A stretch of DNA of 5,315 bases from an uncultured Bacteroidales bacterium (lineage in GTDB: Bacteria > Bacteroidota > Bacteroidia > Bacteroidales > P3), in NCBI GenBank assembly GCA_947097635.1, contig CAMURW010000124.1:1-5315 (forward strand), read 5' to 3'. A program made the position numbers and the translations under genes. Shown here one piece after another: positions 5,265 to 5,315 of this stretch (position 1 is its first letter; every line of letters begins with the position of its first letter). The notes under the pieces are model-generated. The model saw only the letters and a program-made list of their open reading frames with translations, had not been told where the DNA came from and did no database searches.

Positions 5265-5315
5265 CTCTCAAACTTCCTTCTTTGTTTCCCAAATGCTCCT
5301 TTCAGGCACAGCTCA

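Noticed and set aside
5269..5296. Possible - strand promoter for PAP2 (TTTG then GAAGTTTG)
   Set aside because: The spacer between the boxes is about 13 bp, well short of the usual 19-20, and transcription would start almost on the first ATG.

Overview
This 5.3-kb window looks like ordinary chromosome from a member of the Bacteroidota, most likely order Bacteroidales and close to Prevotella and its relatives. The grounds are the Bacteroidales-style Adk and Obg sequences, the two-domain FKBP lipoproteins, the A/T-rich translation leaders without a Shine-Dalgarno sequence, and the Bacteroidota-type Dus and PAP2 proteins. No species can be named from the sequence alone. I see no rRNA, tRNA, CRISPR array, insertion sequence, integrase or phage gene.

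Layout: positions 40-3580 hold four same-strand genes. A lipoprotein FKBP-type peptidyl-prolyl isomerase (40-954) is followed after 27 bp by adenylate kinase adk (982-1548). A 79-bp spacer with an extended inverted repeat (1554-1602) leads to the Obg GTPase gene (1628-2638). A 66-bp A/T-rich spacer precedes a second lipoprotein FKBP (2705-3580). A 206-bp intergenic region (3581-3786) then carries several hairpins, one of them a probable intrinsic terminator (3684-3719). Next comes a tRNA-dihydrouridine synthase (3787-4794, + strand), which overlaps by 55 bp at its 3' end with a convergent PAP2-type phosphatase gene (4740-5264, - strand). The last 51 bp contain no supported gene.

How the genes fit together: Adk (nucleotide balance), Obg (GTP-dependent ribosome assembly and growth control) and Dus (tRNA modification) are cytoplasmic housekeeping functions. 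The two FKBPs are predicted lipid-anchored folding helpers of the cell envelope, and the PAP2 protein is a predicted membrane phosphatase. The two FKBPs share a layout: lipobox with cysteine at residue 21, a degenerate FKBP-like first half, a linker, and an FKBP domain. They bracket adk-obg, which suggests related paralogues placed around a housekeeping pair, although shared regulation is not proven.

I found no clearly new multi-gene system. The points most worth a second look are the paired FKBP lipoproteins with a worn first domain, the structured adk-obg spacer, the Obg without an acidic tail, the dus/PAP2 antisense overlap, and the PAP2 gene's short 5' end, which carries a (CA)7 tract and an A8 run.
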